Made by a program: the position numbers and the translations under genes
Assembly: GCA_009746045.1 (NCBI GenBank)
Contig: RPFO01000333.1
Span: 1,151,674 to 1,215,673, forward strand
DNA length: 64,000 bases
Direction: 5' to 3'
From: Mesostigma viride
Lineage: Eukaryota > Streptophyta > Mesostigmatophyceae > Mesostigmatales > Mesostigmataceae
Notes under the pieces: generated by a model
The model's input: the letters and a program-made list of their open reading frames with translations, nothing else
Databases searched by the model: none
What the model was told of the DNA's origin: nothing
Shown: positions 1 to 15,300 of the stretch, piece after piece
How the letters are laid out: each line of letters begins with the position of its first letter
Position numbering within the stretch: position 1 is the stretch's first letter

Positions 1-49
1 AGGGCACCGTGAGAGCGATGCCGACAAGGGCAGACCGCCGAGTCCGCTC
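1..49 (-). CDS. Possible next exon of the CEP164-like gene
   Basis: On the minus strand a good acceptor (…catgtgcag) at 50-51 is followed by an open stretch. The exon at 459-339 ends with one extra base (phase 1), which would make the frame here read ADSAVCPCRHRSH. There is no recognisable domain and the exon may run off the window. Treat as a candidate only. Confidence 0.25.
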
Positions 50-338
50 CTGCACATGGCAGCAGCACCCTACCCACCGCAGCTATCAAATAAGGAGAAA
101 GGAACGATGTATGCCGCCGGCACGAAAAGTAGGCCCTCCACCCCACGCATGGCCACCTGTGAGGTCCTCAGCATGTAGTAGATGCTGTGGGGATGCTTTG
201 TGGATCCCATGACATCATCCCACAACGAGAAGCCGCGAGGGGCAGCATCCCCTACTACTGGCCTCCCCCAGGTGGCCTCTCATCCATGTCTCGTGTCCGC
301 TCCCATCCCCCCTACACTCACCCCCCCCCAATGCTCAC

Positions 339-3300
339 CGGACACCCGCACGAGCGACCCATCCGGCGCCCGCTCCTTGTGGTACCGCGGCATGGTCTTG
401 GCGTGGGCAGACCCGTGCACCGTCAGCTTGGGCGGCCGCTTCTGCCGCTCTTTCCTCAGCTGTGGTGTACACAGGATTGGCAGGGAGGGGCACGGGACAC
501 AGGTGCGAGATGGGGTGGGCCAACGTGTGGCAAGCCCACGACAACCGTGAAGAGCGCCAGCAAACCGAGTGCTATCTTGTGTCAGGGGCAGATACACACA
601 CACACACACTGGATGGGCGGCTCGCAACCCCCCTCCCTTGCAACCCTGGCCATTCAGGATGCCATCAGCAGGGCCACCCATACCAGGCCACCCGTACCTC
701 ACGAATAGCTTCACAACGCCGCGAGAACAATGAGTTCGCAGCAGTCACAAAAAAAGCCGGCACAAACACGTCTGCCTGCCCAGGGCTGCCCACGACCCTT
801 TTACAGGGACCCAGGACTCGTGCAAGCACGGAGCAATTCGGGTCATAGGTACACACGGCGGCAGGGTGCCTACCAGCCCGCCATGCCTCCAAGTGCACCA
901 CACGCGGCCCCTATCGACGGCTGCTTTGCTGCTGCCTTGCCACTTTCGCACACCCATGGAACCACCCATCAGCCCTCCTGTGCTGCGGCCATCCATCCCG
1001 GGAAGGATTGTGTCCTTTTTGCTTGAGTTGGTCCACCTAACCATCCGCCCTGAACACCACATGTTGCCAGTGACTTGGAGAGGGCAACGAGCTCATGTGC
1101 CGAACAGCATCGCAAAGAACAGTCTTCTTTCCGTATCTCCCTCCTGTCCCTGCCCCTAACTGACGAAACCCTGTCCCTGACCCACCCCACCCAGTGCATC
1201 CCACCAATGGGAGCAATGGGGGCGCGCTATGGGAGGGAAGCGATGAGAGGGGGCGCCCGATCCACCTAATGGACAAGATGGCATCCATGGTGGGGTGGCT
1301 CGATCCTCGTGGACAAGATGGCATCCATGGTGGGGTGGCTCACCTGCTCCTCGTGGACAAGATGGCATCCATGGTGGGGTGGCTCATCTGCTCCTCGTGG
1401 ACAAGATGGCATCCATGGTGGGGTGGCTCACCTGCTCCTTGTGGATGGCATCCCCCGGGTGTTCGGACTGCACCCGCCCATCCGCCAGGCGCCGGTACAT
1501 GGTCATGCCCATAGGGCCGGGCACCGGGACCTCCTCCTGCTCCCCCACGCACAGGAGGACATGGTGGCAGACCATCGTGGCGCGTGTGGGGGGTGACAAC
1601 ACATGGGGACGGAGGCATGGGAGCTGAGTCAGCCAGCTGGACACATGCATAGCCGGTGCATGACCCCATCACACACCAGTTGCTGCGCTGGCCATTGAAG
1701 TGGAGATGAACAGGAAATGGTGGCCCTGGGCAGTGCAGTGAGGGAGCAGGAAAAGGAGGATGGTGCCTTTGTGGTGGGTGATGGGGGGCATCTTGTTGTG
1801 CTGGGTGGCTCTGTCAGCCATGCCACAGCAACACAGCCGCCGGAACAGTGTTGGCGACATCTCAGGAGCACACTGCGCCAGAGACCAGCATATGCCTGGA
1901 GCATTCTTCCCCAGTGTTGCTTGTGCCGGAACAGAAAGGGAGCGTGGACCAGCTCGGCCGCCAGAGACAGAGTGGAAGGGAGGTTCCAGCTAGGGCGTGC
2001 GTGCCATCGTGCAGAGCGCTTGCACAGGCTGTGCCTTGAGGGTTCCGCGGCGCATTGAACTGGTTCATACACTTTGTCCAAAAGCAAATGGTACACCTTG
2101 TTGCTGACGGCTGGTTGCGCACACTGTTCGCTTGCCCCATGCTGCAGCCGTGTTCCCCTTGTACACCCTAACTACACGCCACCACCCTAGGGGTGGGATG
2201 TTGGTGACGCACGCTACCTGGCCTGCACGACCAGCTGGCCCTACAGTGACCAGAGATCGCTGACACAGGGTGTGCCCGTGCACGCCTCTCTGCCAGTAAT
2301 CCCTCGCACACGCCAGCATTATGGCACCGGCCAACGCAAGCTTGAGGCGTACGCACACAGCGGCCTTGAAGACGGTGCCGCAGGACTGGCACCGCACCGT
2401 ATCTCCCTACTCACCGCCCATGTGGAATGAACACTACGTAGGTCGCTATGCATGGTTGGCTATGTATGGTTGGCTATGCATGGTTGGCTATGCATGGTCC
2501 GCTATGCATGGTTGGCTATGCATGGTTGGCTATGCATGGTTGGCTATGCATGGTTGGCTATGCATGGTTGGCTATGCATGGTTGGCTATGCATGGTTGGC
2601 TATGCATGGTTGGCTATGCATGGTTGGCTATGCATGGTTGGCTATGCATGGTTGGCTATGCATGGTTGGCTATGCATGGTTGGCTATGCATGGTTGGCTA
2701 TGCATGGTTGGCTATGCATGGTTGGCTATGCATGGTTGGCTATGCATGGTTGGCTATGCATGGTTGGCTATGCATGGTTGGCTATGCATGGTTGGCTATG
2801 CATGGTTCGCTGCGCCACTAGGCCGCGGACAGGTGGCGCATGCGGCAGCTCACCCATCCCTCAGGGACGCCCTCGAGCACGGCCAGCTTGGCGATCCACA
2901 TCAGGTGGGGCTCCTGCACGCGTGGCAGGCCCAGACACGCAGGCACCCACCACACCAGCACAACGCGCGGCACGGGGAGGGGGGAGGAGGAAAGTGCACA
3001 AGGCCAGGGTATGGGTCAATTCCCTACTTGGGCCTGCAAGGCCAGCCCCGGGTCCCTGTGGTTGGATCGTTCCATGGACGTCTGCCAGCCACTACCACTA
3101 GTCCGTTGCAGGCCTGCCCGCGCCAACTGCTGCATGGCGAATTACCCACATCCTAAGCCACCAGCTGTGCGACTCCAGGCTACAGGGCACCCCATAGCAT
3201 CACCAAGGCCAAACTTGCCCTTAAGTTTGCCCCCCTGCTGTGTGTCCCCCCTCCCTGGTGCGTATGCGGACCCTGCCTTTCCTGTGCACACGGGACATGG

Positions 3301-6300
3301 ATGCATACCCACATGCTGCTGCCCAGACATGGCTGGCCATGTAGCACTGCCCATGCAGCACTGCCCACCGTTTGCACACCTATGCCCACACCCTACACTC
3401 CATCACGAAATGGGGTGGTCCAATGCCCCCACCCTATGACCCCACCCACTGTGTGCTAAGCATACTCCCCATCACTCCATATCGTGAGGCCGTACGCTTA
3501 CCCACCCTCCTTGCCATGTTTTGTTCTTATACACCGTCACTCACCCACCTTGTCCGGCGCGATGCCCCCATGGCCCATGCTGCCTCCACCCACCTTGTCC
3601 GGCGCGATGCCCCCATGGCCCATGCTGCCTCCACCCACCTTGTGCGGCGCGATGCCCCCATGGCCCATGCTGCCTCCACCCACCTCGTGCGGCGCTATGC
3701 CCCCATGGCCCATGCTGCCTCCACCCACCTTGTGCGGCGCGATGGCCCCATGGCCCATGCTGCCTCCACCCACCTCGTGCGGCGCTATGCCCCCATGGCC
3801 CATGCTGCCTCCACCCACCTTGTCCGGCGCGATGCCCCCATGGCCCATGCTGCCTCCACCCACCTTGTGCGGCGCGATGCCCCCATGGCCCATGCTGCCT
3901 CCACCCACCTCGTGCGGCGCTATGCCCCCATGGCCCATGCTGCCTCCACCCACCTTGTGCGGCGCGATGGCCCCATGGCCCATGCTGCCTCCACCCACCT
4001 CGTGCGGCGCGATGCCCCCATGGCCCATGCTGCCTCCACCCACCTCGTCCGGCGCGATGCCCCCATGGCCCATGCTGCCTCCACCCACCTTGTGCGGCGC
4101 GATGGCCCCATGGCCCATGCTGCCTCCACCCACCTCGTGCGGCGCTATGCCCCCATGGCCCATGCTGCCTCCACCCACCTTGTGCGGCGCGATGGCCCCA
4201 TGGCCCATGCTGCCTCCACCCACCTCGTGCGGCGCTATGCCCCCATGGCCCATGCTGCCTCCACCCACCTTGTGCGGCGCGATGGCCCCATGGCCCATGC
4301 TGCCTCCACCCACCTCGTGCGGCGCTATGCCCCCATGGCCCATGCTGATGCTGCCTCCACCCACCTCGTGCGGCGCTATGCCCCCATGGCCCATGCTGCC
4401 TCCACCCACCTTGTGCGGCGCTATGCCCCCATGGCCCACGCTGCCTCCACCCACCTTGTGCGGCGCGATGGCCCCATGGCCCATGCTGCCTCCACCCACC
4501 TTGTGCGGCACGATGCCCCCATGGCCCACGCTGCCTCCACCCACCTTGTGCGGCGCGATGGCCCCATGGCCCATGCTGCCTCCACCCACCTTGTGCGGCG
4601 CGATGGCCCCATGGCCCATGCTGCCTCCACCCACCTCGTGCGGCGCTATGCCCCCATGGCCCATGCTGCCTCCACCCACCTTGTCCGGCGCTATGCCCCC
4701 ATGGCCCACGCTGCCTCCACCCACCTTGTGCGGCGCGATGGCCCCATGGCCCATGCTGCCTCCACCCACCTTGTGCGGCACGATGCCCCCATGGCCCACG
4801 CTGCCTCCACCCACCTTGTGCGGCGCGATGGCCCCATGGCCCATGCTGCCTCCACCCACCTTGTGCGGCGCGATGGCCCCATGGCCCATGCTGCCTCCAC
4901 CCACCTTGTGCGGCACGATGCCCCCATGGCCCATGCTGCCTCCACCCACCTTGTGCGGCACGATGCCCCCATGGCCCACGCTGCCTCCACCCACCTTGTG
5001 CGGCGCGATGGCCCCATGGCCCATGCTGCCTCCACCCACCTTGTGCGGCGCGATGGCCCCATGGCCCATGCTGCCTCCACCCACCTCGTGCGGCGCTATG
5101 CCCCCATGGCCCATGCTGCCTCCACCCACCTTGTGCGGCGCTATGCCCCCATGGCCCACGCTGCCTCCACCCACCTTGTGCGGCGCGATGGCCCCATGGC
5201 CCATGCTGCCTCCACCCACCTTGTGCGGCACGATGCCCCCATGGCCCATGCTGCCTCCACCCACCTTGTGCGGCGCTATGCCCCCATGGCCCATGCTGCC
5301 TCCACCCACCTCGTGCGGCGCGATGGCCCCATGGCCCATGCTGCCTCCACCCACCTTGTGCGGCGCGATGCCCAGGTATTCGGCCATCTCCTTCACATCG
5401 AGCACGCGCTCCAGGGGAGCCAGCAGCTCCATCACTGGCACACACAACACACACGGGGGAGGGGGAATGAGCGGCGACGAAGCCAGGGCAGCATGGGGCA
5501 GCGTCGCAGCATGGGCCAACGGCGGCGGCGACCCAGCACAACGATTGTCAGCTGATGAGAGGCTAAATATAGCAAGAATCGCATGCTGACCGGCATGTGC
5601 AAGAATCAGAAACGGATCAGAAGCCACGAGCATGGTCACCGCCGCGTGAAGGGAATCTGACAGAGATGAAAGCGAGGAAGGCACATGGCTGCCTACTGCC
5701 TGGCAAGGGCAAACACGATCCTAGTGTGGTGTAGTGTAGTGTAGTAACATAACAGTTATATCCTGTGAAGCAGACAACTCAAGAAAAGCACACCACACCT
5801 AGTTTGATGAACTGCCATGCTGTGCTGTTGATGTAGCACGGCACACACACATGCACAACAGACAACATTTTCGTACAAGGCGAGTGGCCGTGTACTCCAC
5901 AACATGCGCATGGTACTCCGTGTGCTGGGTGCTGCCGGGAAGGCCCCCCACGCCTCTCGCCCCAAGCCTCTTTGCTCCATGTCTATTGTCTATTGTCTAT
6001 TGTCTATTTTGTCTATTGTCTATTGTCTATTGTCTATTGTCTATTGTCTATTGTCTATTGTCTATTGTCTATTGTTTGTCTATTGTCTATTGTCTATTGT
6101 CTATTGTCTATTGTCTATTGTCTATTGTCTATTGTCTATTGTCTATTGTCTATTGTCTATTGTCTATTGTCTATTGTCTATTGTCTATTGTTTATTGTCT
6201 ATTGTTTACTGTCTATTGTCTATTTTCTACTGTCTATTTTCTATTTTCTATTTTCTATTTTCTATTTTCTATTTTCTATTTTCTATTTTCTATTGTCTAT

Positions 6301-9300
6301 TTTCTTTACTCCACATCACATGCATGGTACAGGACACACCCACGTCGCTTCTGTTTTCTATTGTCTGTTTTCTTTACCCCACATCACATGCATGGTACAG
6401 GACACACCCACGTCGCTTCTATTTTCTATTGTCTACTTTCTTTACCCCACATCACATGCATGGTACAGGACACACCCACGTCGCTTCTATTTTCTATTGT
6501 CTACTTTCTTTACCCCACATCACATGCATGGTACAGGACACACCCACGTCGCTTCTGTTTTCTATTGTCTACTTTCTTTACCCCACATCACATGCATGGT
6601 ACAGGACACACCCACGTCGCTTCTGTTTTCTATTGTCTGTTTTCTTTACCCCACATCACATGCATGGTACAGGACACACCCACGTCGCTTCTGTTTTCTA
6701 TTGTCTATTTTCTTTACCCCACATCACATGCATGGTACAGGACACACCCACGTCGCTTCTATTTTCTATTGTCTATTTTCTTTACCCCACATCACATGCA
6801 TGGTACAGGACACACCCACGTCGCTTCTGTTTTCTATTGTCTACTTTCTTTACCCCACATCACATGCATGGTACAGGACACACCCACGTCGCTTCTGTTT
6901 TCTATTGTCTACTTTCTTTACCCCACATCACATGCATGGTACAGGACACACCCACGTCGCTTCTATTTTCTATTGTCTACTTTCTTTACCCCACATCACA
7001 TGCATGGTACAGGACACACCCACGTCGCTTCTATTTTCTATTGTCTATTTTCTTTACCCCACATCACATGCATGGTACAGGACACACCCACGTCGCTTCT
7101 GTTTTCTATTGTCTACTTTCTTTACCCCACATCACATGCATGGTACAGGACACACCCACGTCGCTTCTATTTTCTATTGTCTATTTTCTTTACCCCACAT
7201 CACATGCATGGTACAGGACACACCCACGTCGCTTCTATTTTCTATTGTCTGTTTTCTTTACCCCACATCACATGCATGGTACAGGACACACCCACGTCGC
7301 TTCTGTTTTCTATTGTCTACTTTCTTTACCCCACATCACATGCATGGTACAGGACACACCCACGTCGCTTCTGTTGTCTATTGTCTACTTTCTTTACCCC
7401 ACATCACATGCATGGTACAGGACACACCCACGTCGCTTCTGTTTTCTATTGTCTATTTTCTTTACCCCACATCACATGCATGGTACAGGACACACCCACG
7501 TCGCTTCTGTTTTCTATTGTCTACTTTCTTTACCCCACATCACATGCATGGTACAGGACACACCCACGTCGCTTCTGTTTTCTATTGTCTGTTTTCTTTA
7601 CCCCACATCACATGCATGGTACAGGACACACCCACGTCGCTTCTATACTTGTATGTGATGTCTGTTTTCTATTGTCTGTTTTCTATTGTCTGTTTTCTTT
7701 ACCCCACATCACATGCATGGTACAGGACACACCCACGTCGCTTCTATACTTGTATGTGATTTCTGTTTTCTATTGTCTGTTTTCTATTGTCTATTTTCTA
7801 TTGTCTATTTTCTTTACCCCACATCACATGCATGGTACAGGACACACCCACGTCGCTTCTGTTTTCTATTGTCTACTTTCTTTACCCCACATCACATGCA
7901 TGGTACAGGACACACCCACGTCGCTTCTATACTTGTATGTGATTTCTGTTTTCTATTGTCTGTTTTCTATTGTCTATTTTCTATTGTCTATTTTCTTTAC
8001 CCCACATCACATGCATGGTACAGGACACACCCACGTCGCTTCTGTTTTCTATTGTCTACTTTCTTTACCCCACATCACATGCATGGTACAGGACACACCC
8101 ACGTCGCTTCTATTTTCTATTGTCTACTTTCTTTACCCCACATCACATGCATGGTACAGGACACACCCACGTCGCTTCTGTTTTCTATTGTCTACTTTCT
8201 TTACCCCACATCACATGCATGGTACAGGACACACCCACGTCGCTTCTGTTTTCTATTGTCTACTTTCTTTACCCCACATCACATGCATGGTACAGGACAC
8301 ACCCACGTCGCTTCTATACTTGTATGTGATGTCTGTTTTCTATTGTCTGTTTTCTATTGTCTACTTTCTTTACCCCACATCACATGCATGGTACAGGACA
8401 CACCCACGTCGCTTCTGTTTTCTATTGTCTACTTTCTTTACCCCACATCACATGCATGGTACAGGACACACCCACGTCGCTTCTGTTTTCTATTGTCTAT
8501 TTTCTTTACCCCACATCACATGCATGGTACAGGACACACCCACGTCGCTTCTGTTGTCTATTGTCTACTTTCTTTACCCCACATCACATGCATGGTACAG
8601 GACACACCCACGTCGCTTCTGTTTTCTATTGTCTACTTTCTTTACCCCACATCACATGCATGGTACAGGACACACCCACGTCGCTTCTGTTTTCTATTGT
8701 CTGTTTTCTTTACCCCACATCACATGCATGGTACAGGACACACCCACGTCGCTTCTATTTTCTATTGTCTACTTTCTTTACCCCACATCACATGCATGGT
8801 ACAGGACACACCCACGTCGCTTCTGTTTTCTATTGTCTACTTTCTTTACCCCACATCACATGCATGGTACAGGACACACCCACGTCGCTTCTATACTTGT
8901 ATGTGATGTCTGTTTTCTATTGTCTGTTTTCTATTGTCTATTTTCTATTGTCTATTTTCTTTACCCCACATCACATGCATGGTACAGGACACACCCACGT
9001 CGCTTCTGTTTTCTATTGTCTACTTTCTTTACCCCACATCACATGCATGGTACAGGACACACCCACGTCGCTTCTATTTTCTATTGTCTACTTTCTTTAC
9101 CCCACATCACATGCATGGTACAGGACACACCCACGTCGCTTCTGTTTTCTATTGTCTATTTTCTTTACCCCACATCACATGCATGGTACAGGACACACCC
9201 ACGTCGCTTCTGTTTTCTATTGTCTACTTTCTTTACCCCACATCACATGCATGGTACAGGACACACCCACGTCGCTTCTATTTTCTATTGTCTACTTTCT

Positions 9301-12300
9301 TTACCCCACATCACATGCATGGTACAGGACACACCCACGTCGCTTCTATTTTCTATTGTCTACTTTCTTTACCCCACATCACATGCATGGTACAGGACAC
9401 ACCCACGTCGCTTCTGTTTTCTATTGTCTACTTTCTTTACCCCACATCACATGCATGGTACAGGACACACCCACGTCGCTTCTATTTTCTATTGTCTATT
9501 TTCTTTACCCCACATCACATGCATGGTACAGGACACACCCACGTCGCTTCTGTTTTCTATTGTCTACTTTCTTTACCCCACATCACATGCATGGTACAGG
9601 ACACACCCACGTCGCTTCTGTTTTCTATTGTCTACTTTCTTTACCCCACATCACATGCATGGTACAGGACACACCCACGTCGCTTCTGTTTTCTATTGTC
9701 TACTTTCTTTACCCCACATCACATGCATGGTACAGGACACACCCACGTCGCTTCTATACTTGTATGTGATTTCTGTTTTCTATTTTCTATTTTCTATTGT
9801 CTACTTTCTTTACCCCACATCACATGCATGGTACAGGACACACCCACGTCGCTTCTATACTTGTATGTGATTTCTGTTTTCTATTGTCTGTTTTCTATTG
9901 TCTGTTTTCTTTACCCCACATCACATGCATGGTACAGGACACACCCACGTCGCTTCTATTTACTTTTGTATATTTTCTTTATCCCACATCACATGCATGG
10001 TACAGGACACACCCACGTCGCTTCTATTTTCTATTGTCTACTTTCTTTACCCCACATCACATGCATGGTACAGGACACACCCACGTCGCTTCTATTTTCT
10101 ATTGTCTACTTTCTTTACCCCACATCACATGCATGGTACAGGACACACCCACGTCGCTTCTGTTTTCTATTGTCTACTTTCTTTACCCCACATCACATGC
10201 ATGGTACAGGACACACCCACGTCGCTTCTGTTTTCTATTGTCTACTTTCTTTACCCCACATCACATGCATGGTACAGGACACACCCACGTCGCTTCTGTT
10301 TTCTATTGTCTACTTTCTTTACCCCACATCACATGCATGGTACAGGACACACCCACGTCGCTTCTGTTTTCTATTGTCTACTTTCTTTACCCCACATCAC
10401 ATGCATGGTACAGGACACACCCACGTCGCTTCTATTTTCTATTGTCTGTTTTCTTTACCCCACATCACATGCATGGTACAGGACACACCCACGTCGCTTC
10501 TATTTTCTATTGTCTACTTTCTTTACCCCACATCACATGCATGGTACAGGACACACCCACGTCGCTTCTATTTTCTATTGTCTATTTTCTTTACCCCACA
10601 TCACATGCATGGTACAGGACACACCCACGTCGCTTCTATTTTCTATTGTCTACTTTCTTTACCCCACATCACATGCATGGTACAGGACACACCCACGTCG
10701 CTTCTATTTTCTATTGTCTACTTTCTTTACCCCACATCACATGCATGGTACAGGACACACCCACGTCGCTTCTATTTTCTATTGTCTACTTTCTTTACCC
10801 CACATCACATGCATGGTACAGGACACACCCACGTCGCTTCTATTTTCTATTGTCTATTTTCTTTACCCCACATCACATGCATGGTACAGGACACACCCAC
10901 GTCGCTTCTGTTTTCTATTGTCTACTTTCTTTACCCCACATCACATGCATGGTACAGGACACACCCACGTCGCTTCTATTTTCTATTGTCTATTTTCTTT
11001 ACCCCACATCACATGCATGGTACAGGACACACCCACGTCGCTTCTGTTTTCTATTGTCTGTTTTCTTTACCCCACATCACATGCAGCGTACAGGACACAC
11101 CCACGTCGCTTCTGTTTTCTATTGTCTACTTTCTTTACCCCACATCACATGCATGGTACAGGACACACCCACGTCGCTTCTATACTTGTATGTGATTTCT
11201 GTTTTCTATTGTCTGTTTTCTATTGTCTACTTTCTTTACCCCACATCACATGCATGGTACAGGACACACCCACGTCGCTTCTATACTTGTATGTGATTTC
11301 TGTTTTCTATTGTCTGTTTTCTATTGTCTACTTTCTTTACCCCACATCACATGCATGGTACAGGACACACCCACGTCGCTTCTGTTTTCTATTGTCTACT
11401 TTCTTTACCCCACATCACATGCATGGTACAGGACACACCCACGTCGCTTCTGTTTTCTATTGTCTACTTTCTTTACCCCACATCACATGCATGGTACAGG
11501 ACACACCCACGTCGCTTCTATTTTCTATTGTCTACTTTCTTTACCCCACATCACATGCATGGTACAGGACACACCCACGTCGCTTCTGTTTTCTATTGTC
11601 TACTTTCTTTACCCCACATCACATGCATGGTACAGGACACACCCACGTCGCTTCTATTTTCTATTGTCTACTTTCTTTACCCCACATCACATGCATGGTA
11701 CAGGACACACCCACGTCGCTTCTGTTTTCTATTGTCTACTTTCTTTACCCCACATCACATGCATGGTACAGGACACACCCACGTCGCTTCTATTTTCTAT
11801 TGTCTGTTTTCTATTGTCTATTTTCTTTACCCCACATCACATGCATGGTACAGGACACACCCACGTCGCTTCTATTTTCTATTGTCTACTTTCTTTACCC
11901 CACATCACATGCATGGTACAGGACACACCCACGTCGCTTCTGTTTTCTATTGTCTACTTTCTTTACCCCACATCACATGCATGGTACAGGACACACCCAC
12001 GTCGCTTCTGTTTTCTATTGTCTACTTTCTTTACCCCACATCACATGCATGGTACAGGACACACCCACGTCGCTTCTATTTTCTATTGTCTACTTTCTTT
12101 ACCCCACATCACATGCATGGTACAGGACACACCCACGTCGCTTCTATTTTCTATTGTCTACTTTCTTTACCCCACATCACATGCATGGTACAGGACACAC
12201 CCACGTCGCTTCTATTTTCTATTGTCTACTTTCTTTACCCCACATCACATGCATGGTACAGGACACACCCACGTCGCTTCTGTTTTCTATTGTCTGTTTT

Positions 12301-15300
12301 CTTTACCCCACATCACATGCATGGTACAGGACACACCCACGTCGCTTCTGTTTTCTATTGTCTACTTTCTTTACCCCACATCACATGCATGGTACAGGAC
12401 ACACCCACGTCGCTTCTGTTTTCTATTGTCTACTTTCTTTACCCCACATCACATGCATGGTACAGGACACACCCACGTCGCTTCTATTTTCTATTGTCTA
12501 CTTTCTTTACCCCACATCACATGCATGGTACAGGACACACCCACGTCGCTTCTGTTTTCTATTGTCTATTTTCTTTACCCCACATCACATGCATGGTACA
12601 GGACACACCCACGTCGCTTCTGTTTTCTATTGTCTGTTTTCTTTACCCCACATCACATGCATGGTACAGGACACACCCACGTCGCTTCTATACTTGTATG
12701 TGATGTCTGTTTTCTATTGTCTATTTTCTATTGTCTATTTTCTTTACCCCACATCACATGCATGGTACAGGACACACCCACGTCGCTTCTGTTTTCTATT
12801 GTCTACTTTCTTTACCCCACATCACATGCATGGTACAGGACACACCCACGTCGCTTCTATTTTCTATTGTCTATTTTCTTTACCCCACATCACATGCATG
12901 GTACAGGACACACCCACGTCGCTTCTATTTTCTATTGTCTATTTTCTTTACCCCACATCACATGCATGGTACAGGACACACCCACGTCGCTTCTATACTT
13001 GTATGTGATGTCTGTTTTCTATTGTCTGTTTTCTATTGTCTACTTTCTTTACCCCACATCACATGCATGGTACAGGACACACCCACGTCGCTTCTATTTT
13101 CTATTGTCTACTTTCTTTACCCCACATCACATGCATGGTACAGGACACACCCGCGTCGCTTCTGTTTTCTATTGTCTATTTTCTTTACCCCACATCACAT
13201 GCATGGTACAGGACACACCCACGTCGCTTCTGTTTTCTATTGTCTGTTTTCTTTACCCCACATCACATGCATGGTACAGGACACACCCACGTCGCTTCTA
13301 TTGTCTATTGTCTACTTTCTTTACCCCACATCACATGCATGGTACAGGACACACCCACGTCGCTTCTGTTTTCTATTGTCTACTTTCTTTACCCCACATC
13401 ACATGCATGGTACAGGACACACCCACGTCGCTTCTGTTTTCTATTGTCTACTTTCTTTACCCCACATCACATGCATGGTACAGGACACACCCACGTCGCT
13501 TCTGTTTTCTATTGTCTACTTTCTTTACCCCACATCACATGCATGGTACAGGACACACCCACGTCGCTTCTGTTTTCTATTGTCTACTTTCTTTACCCCA
13601 CATCACATGCATGGTACAGGACACACCCACGTCGCTTCTGTTTTCTATTGTCTGTTTTCTTTACCCCACATCACATGCATGGTACAGGACACACCCACGT
13701 CGCTTCTATTGTCTATTGTCTACTTTCTTTACCCCACATCACATGCATGGTACAGGACACACCCACGTCGCTTCTGTTTTCTATTGTCTACTTTCTTTAC
13801 CCCACATCACATGCATGGTACAGGACACACCCACGTCGCTTCTATTTTCTATTGTCTGTTTTCTTTACCCCACATCACATGCATGGTACAGGACACACCC
13901 ACGTCGCTTCTGTTTTCTATTGTCTACTTTCTTTACCCCACATCACATGCATGGTACAGGACACACCCACGTCGCTTCTGTTTTCTATTGTCTACTTTCT
14001 TTACCCCACATCACATGCATGGTACAGGACACACCCACGTCGCTTCTGTTTTCTATTGTCTACTTTCTTTACCCCACATCACATGCATGGTACAGGACAC
14101 ACCCACGTCGCTTCTATCTTCTATTGTCTACTTTCTTTACCCCACATCACATGCATGGTACAGGACACACCCACGTCGCTTCTGTTTTCTATTGTCTACT
14201 TTCTTTACCCCACATCACATGCATGGTACAGGACACACCCACGTCGCTTCTGTTTTCTATTGTCTACTTTCTTTACCCCACATCACATGCATGGTACAGG
14301 ACACACCCACGTCGCTTCTATTTTCTATTGTCTATTTTCTTTACCCCACATCACATGCATGGTACAGGACACACCCACGTCGCTTCTATTTTCTATTGTC
14401 TATTTTCTTTACCCCACATCACATGCATGGTACAGGACACACCCACGTCGCTTCTGTTTTCTATTGTCTACTTTCTTTACCCCACATCACATGCATGGTA
14501 CAGGACACACCCACGTCGCTTCTGTTTTCTATTGTCTACTTTCTTTACCCCACATCACATGCATGGTACAGGACACACCCACGTCGCTTCTGTTTTCTAT
14601 TGTCTACTTTCTTTACCCCACATCACATGCATGGTACAGGACACACCCACGTCGCTTCTGTTTTCTATTGTCTACTTTCTTTACCCCACATCACATGCAT
14701 GGTACAGGACACACCCACGTCGCTTCTATTTTCTATTGTCTATTTTCTTTACCCCACATCACATGCATGGTACAGGACACACCCACGTCGCTTCTGTTTT
14801 CTATTGTCTACTTTCTTTACCCCACATCACATGCATGGTACAGGACACACCCACGTCGCTTCTGTTTTCTATTGTCTGTTTTCTATTGTCTATTTTCTTT
14901 ACCCCACATCACATGCATGGTACAGGACACACCCACGTCGCTTCTGTTTTCTATTGTCTATTTTCTTTACCCCACATCACATGCATGGTACAGGACACAC
15001 CCACGTCGCTTCTGTTTTCTATTGTCTGTTTTCTATTGTCTATTTTCTTTACCCCACATCACATGCATGGTACAGGACACACCCACGTCGCTTCTGTTTT
15101 CTATTGTCTATTTTCTTTACCCCACATCACATGCATGGTACAGGACACACCCACGTCGCTTCTGTTTTCTATTGTCTACTTTCTTTACCCCACATCACAT
15201 GCATGGTACAGGACACACCCACGTCGCTTCTATTTTCTATTGTCTACTTTCTTTACCCCACATCACATGCATGGTACAGGACACACCCACGTCGCTTCTA

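Noticed and set aside
3372-5684. Separate repeat-protein genes over the 42-bp array on either strand
   Set aside because: The array overlaps a recognised exon and donor of the CEP164-like gene; only possible exon extension in that gene's frame was kept as a finding.
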